A DNA stretch of 64,000 nucleotides from Epiperipatus broadwayi. Its lineage: Eukaryota > Onychophora > Udeonychophora > Euonychophora > Peripatidae. Position numbers and translations under genes: made by a program. Positions 46,862 to 60,172 of the stretch are shown here, piece after piece; positions within the stretch are counted from its first letter, which is position 1; the number at the start of each line of letters is the position of its first letter. The stretch is from the NCBI GenBank assembly GCA_028023455.1, contig JAQFVV010012575.1, positions 988,517 to 1,052,516 on the forward strand, in the 5' to 3' direction. The notes below the pieces were generated by a model. The model had not been told where the DNA came from. It was given only the letters and a program-made list of their open reading frames with translations, and did not search any database.

Positions 46862-47817
46862 TGTAACGGTCAGGTTTGTACATTTGCTCAACAGACCGAT
46901 AATCCAAGCCAGAGAACCAAAAGCTGACCAAGTCGGGATAGTAATATCCTACGTCTGATCATACCTCAACATTACCCATGCTTCCAAGTCAACCCATTGC
47001 GAATGACATGTTTGGGGTTACACTCGATATCTCTTTATTCACATTCCAGCAATAGCAAAGCAGTAAAACATGAGACTCCCCCCCCCCCCATTATATGATG
47101 TCATATAGCTTAACTAGTGATTCATAAAGTAATGAGCAAGAATGGAGACCGAGATAAGTTTATATTTCATAAATTTAATGGAACACTTAATAAATTATAA
47201 AGCAAATAAATTATATACATATTGCTCACACACACACATGTGAGTGAATACTGAAGGTTACAAAGAATATAATAAAGCAATTTATATAGTGCTCACACGC
47301 AGGTGAGTGAATACTTAAGTTTACAAAGAATATTAATGAATAGTCAGTAAATGATAACGTGAATTATATATATACTGCTCACACACAGATGAGTAAGTAC
47401 CTAGATTTACAAAATGCTTAGTGCGATTATCAACAAACGATAAACAAAGCCCATTATATTTGCTCACGCGTAGTGAGTGAACTTTAGGGTTGCAAAATGT
47501 TTAATTAGTTTATGACTTTGCAGAACTGACAATATGCTTATACCACCTTTTATGTCCTAACTTATGCCATGGTCTACATCATGAAAATCAGTAATAGTTG
47601 GAGTGATCGATTATTGGTAACAGCTTGGGATTATATTGATTATTTTTACTAAGTTTAAACATAACTTATAATGATATTTGCATGATATTATATATAATTG
47701 CTACACAAATAATCGTACTAACTCAGATTCCGAATCGGATCAAAGCCGATGTTAATCTCTATGGGAGGTTGAACTGATATTGGGCAGTCGAACGTCAGAT
47801 TCTAGGGTGTTACAAAC
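46862..47817. repeat. Candidate LTR with internal 85-bp repeats
   Basis: It begins TGTAACGGTCAGG and ends GTGTTACA, with TG/CA ends and a 6-7-bp inverted terminus. The first bases match those of the candidate at 58030 (TGTAACGGTCAG). It is CpG-richer than the surroundings. No target duplication or second copy was found, so the right edge is uncertain. Confidence 0.4.
47224..47500 (+). repeat. Four ~67-86-bp repeats with GCTCAC...GTGAGTGAA hairpins
   Basis: Units begin with GCTCACACA(N)TGAGTGAATAC at 47224, 47291, 47377 and 47462. They continue with TTACAAA and an A+T-rich stretch. The GCTCAC/GTGAG parts of each unit are self-complementary. Confidence 0.75.
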
Positions 47818-49342
47818 TATAGTATTAGAATATATGCATCTCGACTGTGTTCTTAATTGAGGTTCATTATCTAGTAATTGGTTCCTCAGACCGAACTATT
47901 TGCTATAATACTAAGAGACCCTTTTATTCAAGTCAACGGAACAGTGGCTTAACGAGTCCTTGGAATGCTTTGATTTCTTCAAATAGATAAATGTCACAAT
48001 TGCTTAAACTTTCGAGGCGTGACTTGACGTGGAAACGATCCTGATGTAGGCCATTATAGGTATAGTAAGAAGTTATGCATATTTAAGCTAACTAGCAACA
48101 CATTCGCCACGCTAATTTAATATTTCATAAATTAATTACGCCAAATCTTAGCTTCTATCAGCGCCACTACCACTGGTCAGTTCATAAATAGTATTACTTA
48201 GTCACACTACAAGGCAATAATAATAACAATCTGATTTAAGGATATCTGTATAGCTTACTCTCTAATTAATGAGAGTTACAGCAAAGTTAAGGATTTACTA
48301 AGATTTAAGATATTACTTACATGCTGTATAACTCACGTCTAATATTAAGTAAATATTGATTTTTAAATAACTTAAGCAAAAGATTGCTTTTTTAAAATAA
48401 CTTACGCAATACGCAAATACTCATTTTTAAATAACTTATGTAAAATATGTGTTTTAAATAACTTACGCAAAATATGTGTTTTAAATAACCTATTTTGTGC
48501 ATTATAAGTAACTGATTCACTTTAGCGTAAATGATAGTTTGATTTCAGAAGGGAGTCTTGCCTATATTTCTTTATTATAATATCCTAACATAATGGAAAG
48601 ATGCTTAATTTCCTCTCCACTAATTATTAAATCCCCACAAAACTCCATTCTTATGAACATAGTATAAATTAATAAACATGAAATTAAAAACTAAATATAG
48701 ATGGCATAAGAACAAATTGCAAAAAACGATCAATAAAGTTATAATTTAGAAATGAAGAATTTGTTTGAATGGTTTTATAGAATCTAAATATTTATGATTA
48801 CTTAAAATATTTATGATCAAGCAAGAATTTTGAGAGTGCTCTAAGCTTTAAAGTAAATTTAATATAAACAGTTTAGTTTAACATTTAAATAATATTATTA
48901 AATATGAGACTTGATTAGTTAGCTAGCTTTTAATTTAGAATTGGTTTAGTAATGAAATTAACGTATTCTGCAGAATGATTCACCGGTAATACTTGGTAGT
49001 AAGTCTTTCAAGGCATTCTTTACTGTGCGTCTTCTCTCTATTAAATCGGGCTGTGACTTTTCTAGGTTTAAGTCTGTATGCAGCTTTGTACATTACTTCG
49101 ATGGCGGTTTTCCTCCATCACTTCGGTCAAGAACTCTCTAGTATTTCAGGTGTAGCTTCTCCATCACTGGGCTCGGGCTGAGGTTGATGTTTTCTTCTAT
49201 TCTGTAGCAGTTTTCCATGGGAGATAGACGGCAGTCTATCATCCCTTAGCCAGAAATTCTCATTTTAACAGCTTTGGTAATGGCTTGGTCAGAATTCAGC
49301 TTGGTCGAAGTAATTCAGAAACAGCTTTTTAATTATTTTTCC
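47818..49342. other. Gene-free stretch with a ~29-bp minisatellite
   Basis: No coding sequence. At 48365-48500 a TTTTAAATAACTTACGCAAA motif recurs about four times. CpG-containing patches at 47880-48060 and 49000-49300 suggest decayed LTR-element sequence, but I found no ends or protein motifs. Confidence 0.5.
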
Positions 49343-49366
49343 ACTTTTTTTTTCTCATGTGTCATA

Positions 49367-49446
49367 GCATCAGCCGGGAAGCGAACCCGCCAACCCAGTA
49401 CAACCACTTGTAAAGCAGCTGCCACTGACCTCTCGACCACCAATTC
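49367..49446 (-). repeat. tRNA-derived SINE head, second family member
   Basis: On the minus strand GGTGGTCGAGAGGTC (A-box), then GCGGGTTCGCTTCCCGGC (B-box), CTGATGCTATGACA and a run of A. The same order and the same ATGCTATGACA junction occur at 33741-33826. Confidence 0.7.
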
Positions 49447-50549
49447 TTGATCAATGCTTGACATTATTTTTCCATTTGTCTTTCAGAAAACATGTATCAG
49501 CAGCTCTTGATGGCTACCACAGGCTTTTTTATATCCTATTTTTGACAGTATTCCCCTCCACCTTTTACTTTCGCAACGTCACTTGTTTATTGACTTCGAA
49601 CTTTGCCCTTAACTAAATTTCCACTTAGTTTTTAATATTTGCCACAGCTAAATCTGGAGTTAGAAGCTCTATTCCCTTGGGTTTCCCAATTGCACTTTTA
49701 GTATGAATTTATGCCTGATTGGATTTTCTAATTTGTTTTTGGCTATAATTTTAAATGAGGTCAATTTTCAGCCAAAAAGATTATTTTTAGATAAAACTCG
49801 TAAACAAATTACAGCTTGTGTAATGTTAAGCAAACAATAGAACTCGAAAATTATTTAAAATGAATATTAAAACTTAAATGAATAATTTTATAAATTTAAA
49901 CTTATTATTTTGTTATATACATAAATTCTAACTACACACTGCTATGTTTACTTCAGTTTTAACAAACGTAAAGGAATATGTGCATATATAAATATTTATG
50001 ACTGCATCTTCATATTACAGTTAACAAGATGATTATACATGCACATACTGTGCAATATTACAAGCACACTCAAAGTTTTAAATTAAAGAAACACAAGCAA
50101 TCCGAGTGAAACGAAATACACTATTATAGATAATATAAAGAATATAATAGGTGAAACAGACAGGTGTCTAGATTTAACTTTCAATATATTTTATTAATTA
50201 TTCAATCATTAATTATTACATTAACTAAACATCAAAGAAAATAATGGAATGGTTTACTGCTCTAGAATTTATAAAACGATTGAGTATAAGCAATGAGAGA
50301 CTTGTGAACCATAGACCTTAATTCCCATAAATTCATTACTATCACTGTATTAATTCATGCAGGGCAATTAAGCATTTACAGATTAAACATAAAAATAAAA
50401 ATTCACAGGAAAATTACATTTAACTAATTTCAGAACAGAAGTTTCCTCCACAACTTTTCTCCTAGCAATTATTTGGCAACAATATATATATTTTTATTGC
50501 TACCAAACATCACTTGATCACCACTTCTTATGCTTGCTCACAACTATTA
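49447..50549. other. Gene-free stretch
   Basis: No gene or repeat family recognised. Confidence 0.5.
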
Positions 50550-50553
50550 TTAA

Positions 50554-50987
50554 AACAGGAAAAACTAGCCATACAGTAGTGACACTCAGTGCAAGCCAGA
50601 GTAATCAATGGAGGCCAGAACTGCATATGCATAAAATCCCTATCTAGTGCCTACTCATCCAATATCCACAGATTAATTTCTGGCTTGTGGCTTTCATCAA
50701 TGAGGAGCCTTGGATCTGAGAGCACTGCACCTAGATTTTAGGATCCAACTAGACTGGGGATATTGGATGAGTAGGCACTAGATAGGGATTTTATGCACAA
50801 GCCTTCTCTAGGTGCAGTATTTTCAGATCCAAGGCATGTCACTGACGAAGGCCACAAGCCAGAAACTAGTCTGAGGATATTGTATGAATAGGCACTAGAT
50901 AGGGATTTTATGCACAAGCCTTCTGGCATCCATTGATTACTCTGGCTTGCACTGAGTGGCTCTACTGTATGGAAAGTTTTGCCTGTT
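50554..50987. mobile_element. 434-bp foldback MITE flanked by TTAA
   Basis: The ends AACAGG and CCTGTT are each flanked by TTAA (50550-50553 and 50988-50991). The arms pair for about 70 bp, including CACTCAGTGCAAGCCAGAG at about 50584 against CTCTGGCTTGCACTGAGTG at about 50940. Inside, GGCACTAGATAGGGATTTTA occurs at about 50772 and 50892, and inverted at about 50635. The 63-codon minus-strand frame here only translates this repeat. TTAA flanks suggest piggyBac-type mobilisation, but the terminal bases are not the usual CCC. Confidence 0.75.
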
Positions 50988-50991
50988 TTAA

Positions 50992-52429
50992 TTTTTATTG
51001 CTATGGTGATTTTTTTTAATGGTAATATTTATAAAAAATTGTTTATATAAAGCATATATTAATGTTTAATTACATAAAATACTATTATAATAAGCTAAAA
51101 GTTGTTTGTTTAAAACTTGTTGGAACTACATTGCTAGTAGAAATTGAATTCGTAAAGATTGTATTTTTAGGCAGCCCTATATAGAGATCCTCCTTTCTGC
51201 TATAGATATGAAAAAAATCTACTAAAGAAATGACCTATTTTGCATAGTCTGGCTATGTATTATATATCAATCATTAAAGCAGTAAAAATAATTGTAAAAC
51301 CAAAATTTTAATAATAATGACTACAATTCTATTATTTCTTTTAAGTATAATCACCATAATCAGAACACCCAGCTTAACCAATAAGACAAAAGCAGCTCTC
51401 CATTTTGCTATTCCCTAATATAAACGATATAATTAGTAAATAACAGGGATAGGAATTATATATGCCTCTGGTAATTGACTGATTATTTTAACTTGTAGTA
51501 GATGGTGGCAAAGAGGAAAGCATCTTAAGTATAGATACATGCAATTTGCAATTTTAAGGCTATAAATTCTTAAAGAACTCAACAAATACAACACTTTTAG
51601 ATAAAAAGTTTTCAAGATATGAAATTGATATAACTACTCTTAGAAAAACTTATATTTTAGAGAACCTCAGCTGCCCCCCCCCCATAACTTTTTGTGGAGG
51701 CCTCAAAAAAGTTGGCAGTGATAAAAGTCATGAAAATATGCAGCAAAAATCAAGTCTGTATGACTTAAACATATTTATAATCTTCTAAAAAGGAAATAAA
51801 TTTATTTTTTAAGTGCATGTTAGATACTATTCTGATCAGGAGGAACGAGAAAGTGGTTTGTCAAAATATTGTCATTATTTATCAAAATTGATGGATTAAG
51901 TTTGTCAGAAGATGCAGTGCAGATGTTATATTTTACAAGATCACACACACACTATATATATATATTAATTTGTAAATACATTGTTAGTCGATGGGGCTGG
52001 AAATATATTACTGTTTTTCATCCAGTTGGGGGAAAAAGCATGATATTAAATTTTCTATGAGATCTAGTATCTATCTTCTATTTATTGAATTGTTGGATAA
52101 GGTATAGCTAAAAGACTAATAATATTAATACTCAGTTTGAGCAATTCTACTTATATTTATTTTATTAGTACACATATTGCAACATGAGATTCAGAAGGTT
52201 CAATGAAAGAAAACTCTTTTTTCATTTTGAATAGTATTTTTATATCGATGTCATTAAAAAAATCAAAATTTGCTTTTTAGACACTTTAATGCACATGTTG
52301 ATAGGAACATTAAACTTTAAGTCGTAATTACTGGTACTATAAGTTCACTTTGAGTGCGGATAATTACTTCTTTACTTAGGCAAAAATTATTATAGAAAGT
52401 TGGATAAGTCTGAATGCATATATATATAT
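50992..52429. other. Gene-free stretch
   Basis: No gene. A C-run at 51675-51683 and TA runs at about 51952-51965 and 52419-52430. Confidence 0.5.
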
Positions 52430-52430
52430 A

Positions 52431-52614
52431 TGATCAATAGATGGAGCTTTACCAAGACCTCCAAACAAGTGTATTTGTTTACATAAATATCAGAGTCAAT
52501 ATTCACTGTCTCTTTCATTTTGCTCCACCCTCAGATCAGCTGATTTCAAGCTGATTTGCTCTCATCAACAAATATGCTTGTTGGAGGTCTTGGTAAAGCT
52601 CCATCTATTGATCA
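52431..52614. mobile_element. 184-bp foldback MITE
   Basis: TGATCAATAGATGGAGCTTT at 52431 is perfectly inverted at the right end (AAAGCTCCATCTATTGATCA). The arms run about 45 bp through ACCAAGACCTCCAA and CAAG. The centre, TTTACATAAATATCAGAG to GATTTCAAGCTGATTTGCT, is unpaired. A diverged, one-armed copy is at 13076-13236. Both lie next to (TA)n. Confidence 0.88.
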
Positions 52615-52909
52615 TTAATACAAGCGATAGCAGGTTTTTACGTATATAAAACTTGTTTTTGTTTTTCATATATATATATATTTCAGACACACTAATATCT
52701 GCAGATTGTTGAATAATTTATTAACTAGTACTTTCAAAGTTAAAATGATAGCATCACTATAAGAGACTATAAATAATCATGTTCATAAAAAAAAAATCTC
52801 AGTATCCATTCATTAGAAATATCTATTCTAAATTTCAGCAGTCAATATTCATTAAAAGTGATAATTTGGATTTGCAGAACTATCATGTTATAAGCGTGGA
52901 AAATTCTCT

Positions 52910-53066
52910 TACAGAGTATGGACTTCTCATTTCTCTTACCTTACTGAGTGTGTGCATCTCTAACAATGATCTTATTATTAGTGGACTTCTCACTTCTCTT
53001 ACGGAGCATGGAATTCTCTTACGGAGTGTTTGCATCTCTAACAATGATCTTATTGTGATTCGACTA
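52910..53066 (+). repeat. ~73-bp tandem duplication
   Basis: GCATCTCTAACAATGATCTT is repeated about 73 bp apart (52956 and 53029) with TTCTC-TTTCTCTTAC motifs around it. A 97-codon frame spans it but has only repeat-derived sequence. Confidence 0.7.
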
Positions 53067-54035
53067 AAATAAAAGTAGTTCTTTATTTAATGGAGTTACT
53101 TTAAATCTTTTTTTGAGGCATTGAAAGCAATATATGAAACATAAAAAGTGATATTAATGTCAGATACTCTCTTTTTATGATGATGTCTGAACTAGTGAAG
53201 GAATATTTTCATTTAAAAATGTATCCATCTTATTAACTTATTTACATTTAAAGAATGTTATCCAGTTTAGTGATGTTAAAACATCCCCATGGAAATTAAT
53301 CCAAAAAAGGGAGAGACTTCTGATACTTCAAGAAAACCACATATGGTGGAATCTAGAGGGCCATCTTGCAATGGATAACAATAGATGTTTAATCTCTGCT
53401 GTCAATGTCTGAGAAATTAACTCCCTTGGTTGTAGCAATGCCACCAGGCATTTCTTTAAACAAAACTCACCACATTTGTTGTTCAAAAGGGAAATGGCCC
53501 TACTATAGAGACAATGATTCCACACTACATGGATTCCAGTTCTGATATGTCAACATTATAGAGCCAACCTCAAAAGGGGTGGACAATACCAACAAAATGG
53601 AATACTATTTACTCATACATTAACCTGTTAGTGTGGTTAATGGCTCTGCCATACATATACTAGACCCCTAGTAAGACACCCACATTACTGAGCCAGCTTT
53701 GATGGAAGAAGCCAATACCAGCAATGGAATTGAGCCAACATTAACAAGGTATTCAACTGTACAAATTTTGTTATGTCAATAAATATATATTTTAAAATAA
53801 AACATCTATTTTAGAATCTTAAAAATAAAAAGCTTGTAATTTCTGATGAGATACCTGGAGAAATTTTAAAATGTAATGGTATATATTAGATTAAAAACTA
53901 TTAAATTTTTTTGGGAATATATATAGATTCAAAGTTAGACCAGTTGATTTTATGATTCAAAGTTATACCAGTTGATTTTAAGAATTCTTCCATTATTTCA
54001 TTTTATAAAGATAAAATATATAGACAACACAACAA
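53067..54035. other. Gene-free stretch with a 29-bp duplication
   Basis: No coding sequence. GATTCAAAGTTA-ACCAGTTGATTTTA is tandemly doubled at about 53928-53983. Confidence 0.55.
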
Positions 54036-54168
<133 letters not shown>

Positions 54169-54334
54169 CCATTGAAGCAAATATAGTTTAAAGAATTTTG
54201 TTGAATAAATTGTTTTTAATTGTATGAAGAATGAATAGTTATGAGAAATTCAGTATGGTTGTACAACATTTAAAAAATTACTATAGGCAAGATTTTTGAT
54301 AGGAGAATGTAAATAAGTATAAATAAATGATTTA

Positions 54335-54462
54335 TATATCGCTTTTACTGATTTAGACAAAGCATTTGACTTATTTCATCAAACAAGTGTATGGCAATGT
54401 TTGAAATTAGTTGATTGTTTATCAAAGTTCATTCATATTACCCATGATGGACTACAATAAAG
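54335..54462 (+). pseudogene. Fragment of a LINE reverse transcriptase palm
   Basis: Translation gives YIAFTDLDKAFDLFHQTSVW, then LVDCLSKFIHITHDGL. This is the RT motif-A pattern F-x-DL-x-KAFD followed by the K-I--HDGM region seen in jockey/CR1-like LINEs. Only about 40 residues remain, and sequence to each side is not recognisable. Confidence 0.65.
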
Positions 54463-54672
54463 TGTTATTATTACGAGTGAAAAATCCATAGTAATCGAAA
54501 TAAAAATTATTATTGAACAAGAGTGTTTATAATTTCAATTTATTTTATATTTATTTAAAGAAGTCAGAATTAATTGCTTTGATAAAAAAAAGTTTTGGCT
54601 GAGCGGAGAATATACTGACAGTTCTAACAAATTAGGAAAATGTGTAGACAAGTAAGTAGACAAAGTAAGTGA

Positions 54673-55397
<725 letters not shown>

Positions 55398-57203
55398 ATT
55401 ATCATTACCTTAGTTAGAATCAAGAGACAAAACGTCGGTATTATATAAATAACAAACAATCACACACATAGGAAATATTAAAAACTGTACTAGTCCAGTT
55501 GATTGATAACATAAAAATACGTTCAGATTTTGAACATTATATGTGGCTAACTAATAAGCAATGTCTGACCAAGGAGAACTTTTCCGTAAATCAAAACTTT
55601 TCTTAGTTATCAAAGCAACGCTGTATTATTACCAAGATAATGACGCGACATCTCCTCAGAAACCTTTCCAAGATTGGCAACATATAATCTAGTCAATCGA
55701 TTTATTTATTATGCACTGAGGGGCCAAAATCAGCCACTCCTAAGATGACAAGGTAAAGCTTCAGAACTTGTTCAGAAATAGCATTTTTCTGTTAATAACT
55801 AAAGTATACAATACAATGTATCTAATATAATATATGTTAAGATGTGACACTTGTATTTTCGTTAAAAAAAAAAAAAAAGATATCTCCTGCTTCAGGATAA
55901 GATGTTAATTTTTTTAAAGACTATTATTGCTTCTATACAAATAGTCTCTTTTCCTCTTTCTACCTTTCTAATTTTTTTTACCAATTTTTTACCCTAGTAT
56001 TTGCAGGCATTTAAGTTAATCAAGGCTTGATCATTATCAGGTGACTTTTACCTATTTAGTTCAATGCATTAACTGTAACATTGAAGTTGTGTACTTCCTC
56101 AACCATATCTTTTAATTACATCAACAAAAACTCTGACTCCGATATTCCTCTTTATAATTTTTAATCCTGATTATAGATTTAAGAATCTGAAAATTCTTAA
56201 TTGTAGCAACATATAGTGACATTTGAGTCTCTTAATTCTTTCAATGATGATGCCATTAACACCTGTTTTTTTCCTCACCCATGTATTTTGATGGTGATCC
56301 TTTTTTGTTACTTTTAATATAAATCTCTCCATATCTCAATAAGTGGTCTGAAATTTCTGCATTGCCTTTTTATTAAGTGCCCAAAATTTAAATTCATAAA
56401 TAGAACTGGTAAGGCATTTTTATTAAAATCTTTTTAACATATAAGCATATTTAATTTTAATATTAGATTATTTCTATGACATTTAATTTATAGACTGATT
56501 TAATCTATATTAATAAAGTAATCAAGATATTTGTAGTTGTTAACTTCTCATTCATTACTATTAATGTTGAATTTTTTTCTGCTGAGAAAAATCATTCAAC
56601 ATTACCTTAGTTGGTACCAATGTTTTTGGCTACTTATACTTTTTCTTCAGCTGAATCTTTAAACACTGCTTTCCCATCAAGAAAGAAACCAGGATGACTA
56701 ATTGAAAAATTTAAGATTCTTTGGATTTGGAAAAAGGTATTTATCATAGTAATACAATGACAACTAATTTATAAATTCAATGGGTAATCTAAAACCTCTT
56801 CTTATTTTTCTTTGACAAGATTTTCATCCAAACTTTTAGTATTATTTGTCTTTTCAATTCCATATTTTGTTTTGAAAAAATAGGTGGCAGAGGAAGGAAA
56901 AAATGGAAAAGAGGAAAAATATAGTCAGTTTTAAGTTTTGAAGATTGATTTTGATTTCTCATGATAATATTTTGCTAATATTGAATTACAAATTAATTTA
57001 AGTCTAATTTCAAATAATGTCTTCTTATTATATGTAATTGACAGATTTGTTTGGAAATTTTTATTCTTATTGTTTTAACATTTTTCAATTTCTTCCTCAG
57101 TTTTGAAAAAGTAAGAGGAAATCCAAAATTATGGACAATTGTAATTGTTGATGTTATCTTTTATATAAATGATAATACTAAAGACCAAAAATATTGTTAA
57201 CTC
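55398..57203 (+). repeat. Low-copy direct repeat, right copy (pair with 2131-4185)
   Basis: Same content and order as the left copy, but without about 290 bp of it (the junction is near 56205, AATTCTTAATTGTAGCAAC). Sharp loss of similarity after ATATTGTTAACTCTATT. Confidence 0.8.
56225..56730 (-). pseudogene. RTE LINE fragment in the right repeat copy
   Basis: The same decayed LINE piece as at 3018-3690 but lacking its last ~230 bp. Stops throughout. Confidence 0.72.
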
Positions 57204-58029
57204 TATTCTCTACAAAGTATCTAAGAAATTCATCACTGATCCTCATGAAATCTAAATTGATAGTCTCACAATATTCTAAAAGTAAAACTAAAATGATGGA
57301 GTATTTATATCTTTTAATATTTAAATACATGTATAGTGTATATACTTAAGGCAAATGTAATTAAAGGGGATTTGAATCTGGACTAATGGATGACTGAAGG
57401 AAATTTGAATGTCTGGGTTCAAATCCCTTTAATTATATCTTTTAATATTGCATATGGAGAATCTACAATATTCAGACATTCAAAAAGAGTATACCCAAAC
57501 ATTATTCTGATACACCCCTTACAAGCAGAAATTGATGACAGGATGCCATAGTGAAATCTCAATTTGCTCTAAGTTGTCGTTAAATATTATATCATTAACA
57601 TTTACAGAAAAAAAAAACATGTCGACATAAGACACGCCTTCTAAACAAATCTATATGTTAATTTTAGCTGCCATTTCAAAGCAAAGAAAAATGTCAATAA
57701 ACTATTATAAACTCTTGAAACGTTTTCTATTTTGGAATAATCCTTTTTTTGTTATTATTATTGCTACTGTTAACATTTTAATAATAATACTTTTTATTTA
57801 TTTAATTAGTTATAAGAAAACATTCTTCTGATAAGAGCAAATAGGTTTGAATTTTTACTTTATCAAGTTCAGATTATAATAACTGAAACAAATAGTTAAT
57901 AAAATTGCACATGGAGCCGTTTTCTGTGCCCATTATATTAAGTCTAATTTAAAATTACATATAAGTATTGGATTGTGAGACAAAACTTGGTAAGTATTTT
58001 ACTTTAATGCTGTTAGTTATAAATAATAT
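57204..58029. other. Gene-free stretch with a strong hairpin
   Basis: No coding sequence. GTAATTAAAGGGGATTTGAA (57357) pairs with TTCAAATCCCTTTAATTATA (57418). The arms are about 24 bp around a spacer of about 30 bp, and both resemble pol III B-boxes (GGTTCAAATCCC). Confidence 0.55.
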
Positions 58030-59101
58030 TGTAACGGTCAGAAAACGTGTGACTCGTAAACATAGTGCAGAATTCGACCACCATACAGAACAGCAGCACC
58101 ATCGAGTAGCGAAGCCACTCATGGTACTGAGTTCGAACATAGTTTATCGGTTCCACAATACAATCCACGAAACAACGCATCTGATGCGACATTAGTAAAT
58201 ATTTCCTTAGGCACGGTGGTCAGGGATATGCAAGAGATTCATGATTTTATTCTCGAGTTAGCCAATAATCAAACTAATATTAATTAAACATTCATATTTA
58301 CACAATCGAGGAAATATTAGATAGAATGGGTATCGACCAAATGAAACATAATTGCAGACGTATAGTTTAAAATTATTTATTAATACATTTTAATAAAACA
58401 ATCATTAATAATATTTTATGGACTAACAGCTTCAGTAGTGGGATTTGCAACATGATTATATTTTAAAGAATACATTTATTTATTTACACATTATTTTATA
58501 TTGGGAACTCAGTAGCGGTATTTCTGATACTGTAATGTTTACAAAGGGAATTCACTTATTTGAAGGCTTAATCTAGCTACCTAAAATTCTCGAGTAAGTA
58601 TTTCTAATGCATGCCTTGGGGAATTTATACCTTTGCAATGCAAGAGTCTAAAGTAAGATTTAAGAGTAGTGGTGGACATATATTTATTTAATTAAACTAT
58701 TTATTTTATGACTAAGAGCAAACATTTATTTGAGAGTGAATGATGAAGATAATGCAGAGGCGGAGTGATATATAGAATAATAGAATTGAGCAAAGGAACA
58801 CGTGGTATGCTTTAGAAAGGCGATAGGGAATGGCAGTATATTGAAACTGCAATGCCGCGAATGGGTTTATAAGTATGTCAGGCTGGTCTCTGCCCTGACC
58901 CGACAAAGTAAGGTGTCACATAAGCATAACCAGGGACAAGCGGTCCGTGTCGCATTTTTGCCGGCTGGCTGCATGATGTTGTCAAGTCCTACGGGAGCAC
59001 CCATTATGCCCGCTTGTGTAGGACGACTGGGGTTAATTTCAACCCTGAAGAATCCGGAAATTTCACGGCGGAATGAGTCATCGCGTCTCTAAAACGTAAC
59101 A
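58030..59101. repeat. Candidate solo LTR
   Basis: It starts TGTAACGGTCAG and ends ACGTAACA, with TG/CA ends, and is CpG-rich at both ends against an A+T-rich core. The first 12 bases equal those of the candidate at 46862, but the interiors do not align by eye. No matching 5-bp target duplication (AATAT against CATGT). Confidence 0.35.
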
Positions 59102-59860
59102 CATGTATACTTATAAACAATTATGATAAGATTTAAATGGATTTCTAATTCGGCCCGACATTATCAACATTTACTAAAGAACGTTGGTGACTCTCAAAGA
59201 AATGTAATTCTATGGAATTATTCATGATGATTTAATAAATACCAAACATATATAAATTGGGAATTATTATAACTAATACGTCAGCCATTTGCGAAGTAGT
59301 AGACCCTGCATTACAATAAATGAAGCATTGAATGCGTGTCGATTTATATGAAAGTTAAGTTATTAAAGAAAGTAAATATTAATGAAAATTTGACACGCAT
59401 TCATTGTTTTAAGCGATCATAGATTTAAACTTTGAAAATTGAAATAATTATGAGCATGCAATAATTAAATAATAACTATAGATAGAAATGTAGATTATAG
59501 AAATACGCACCCAATATAGAATGAGGTAAGCTAGATTAGTAAAGAAATTTACACATTAAGTTAATTATTCAGTTTTAGCTATACATATGGTAGTTTTTAC
59601 ATTTTATAATTTAGATAAGGATTATGAAGAAGAGCTATAGCATATTATTAGAGTACTCTAGAGTTTGAACACAGACAGGTACCTGTTTTATAAGAAGTTT
59701 TCTGATTCCATTAGTTTAGCAGCAAAAAGTTCACGAGTGGCAAGTCTTTCTTGTATTTAGATATTTCATTTAATTTCACAGCAGCAGCAGCTTTTTCATT
59801 TATTTCAGGCAGCAGATCTTCATGGTGAATTTATGACAGACAATGGACAGTTCAGCATCT
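59102..59860. other. Gene-free stretch before the RTE LINE
   Basis: No gene recognised. The LINE 5' UTR may begin somewhere after about 59750, where composition changes. Confidence 0.45.
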
Positions 59861-60172
59861 GATAGGCCATCTCCCGATGGAGAATAATCTAGATGCTTTA
59901 CTCGGTCATACCTTGGCAGGAACAAATTATTTTTATATTTTTGGAGACTCTCAGTGATCGAGAGCAAAGCTAAAGTTTAAGTGAATGTCTCCAGCAAGTC
60001 TAAGATGGCCTCTTTTCTTATCTTGATCTTTCACATTTTTGTGAAGATATTTTTTTTAGGTTCATGGCCCTTATTCCCAGGAGGCTGTAAAGTCACCAAC
60101 CAAGGCAGCGGTTGGTGGCCGAAGGTGGAGGGTGCTAAGAATCCCCTGATTGCGGACCCAGGCTGCCATTTG

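Noticed and set aside
53328-53525. 65-codon minus-strand frame
   Set aside because: No motif or repeat support. The surrounding sequence looks like ordinary non-coding DNA.
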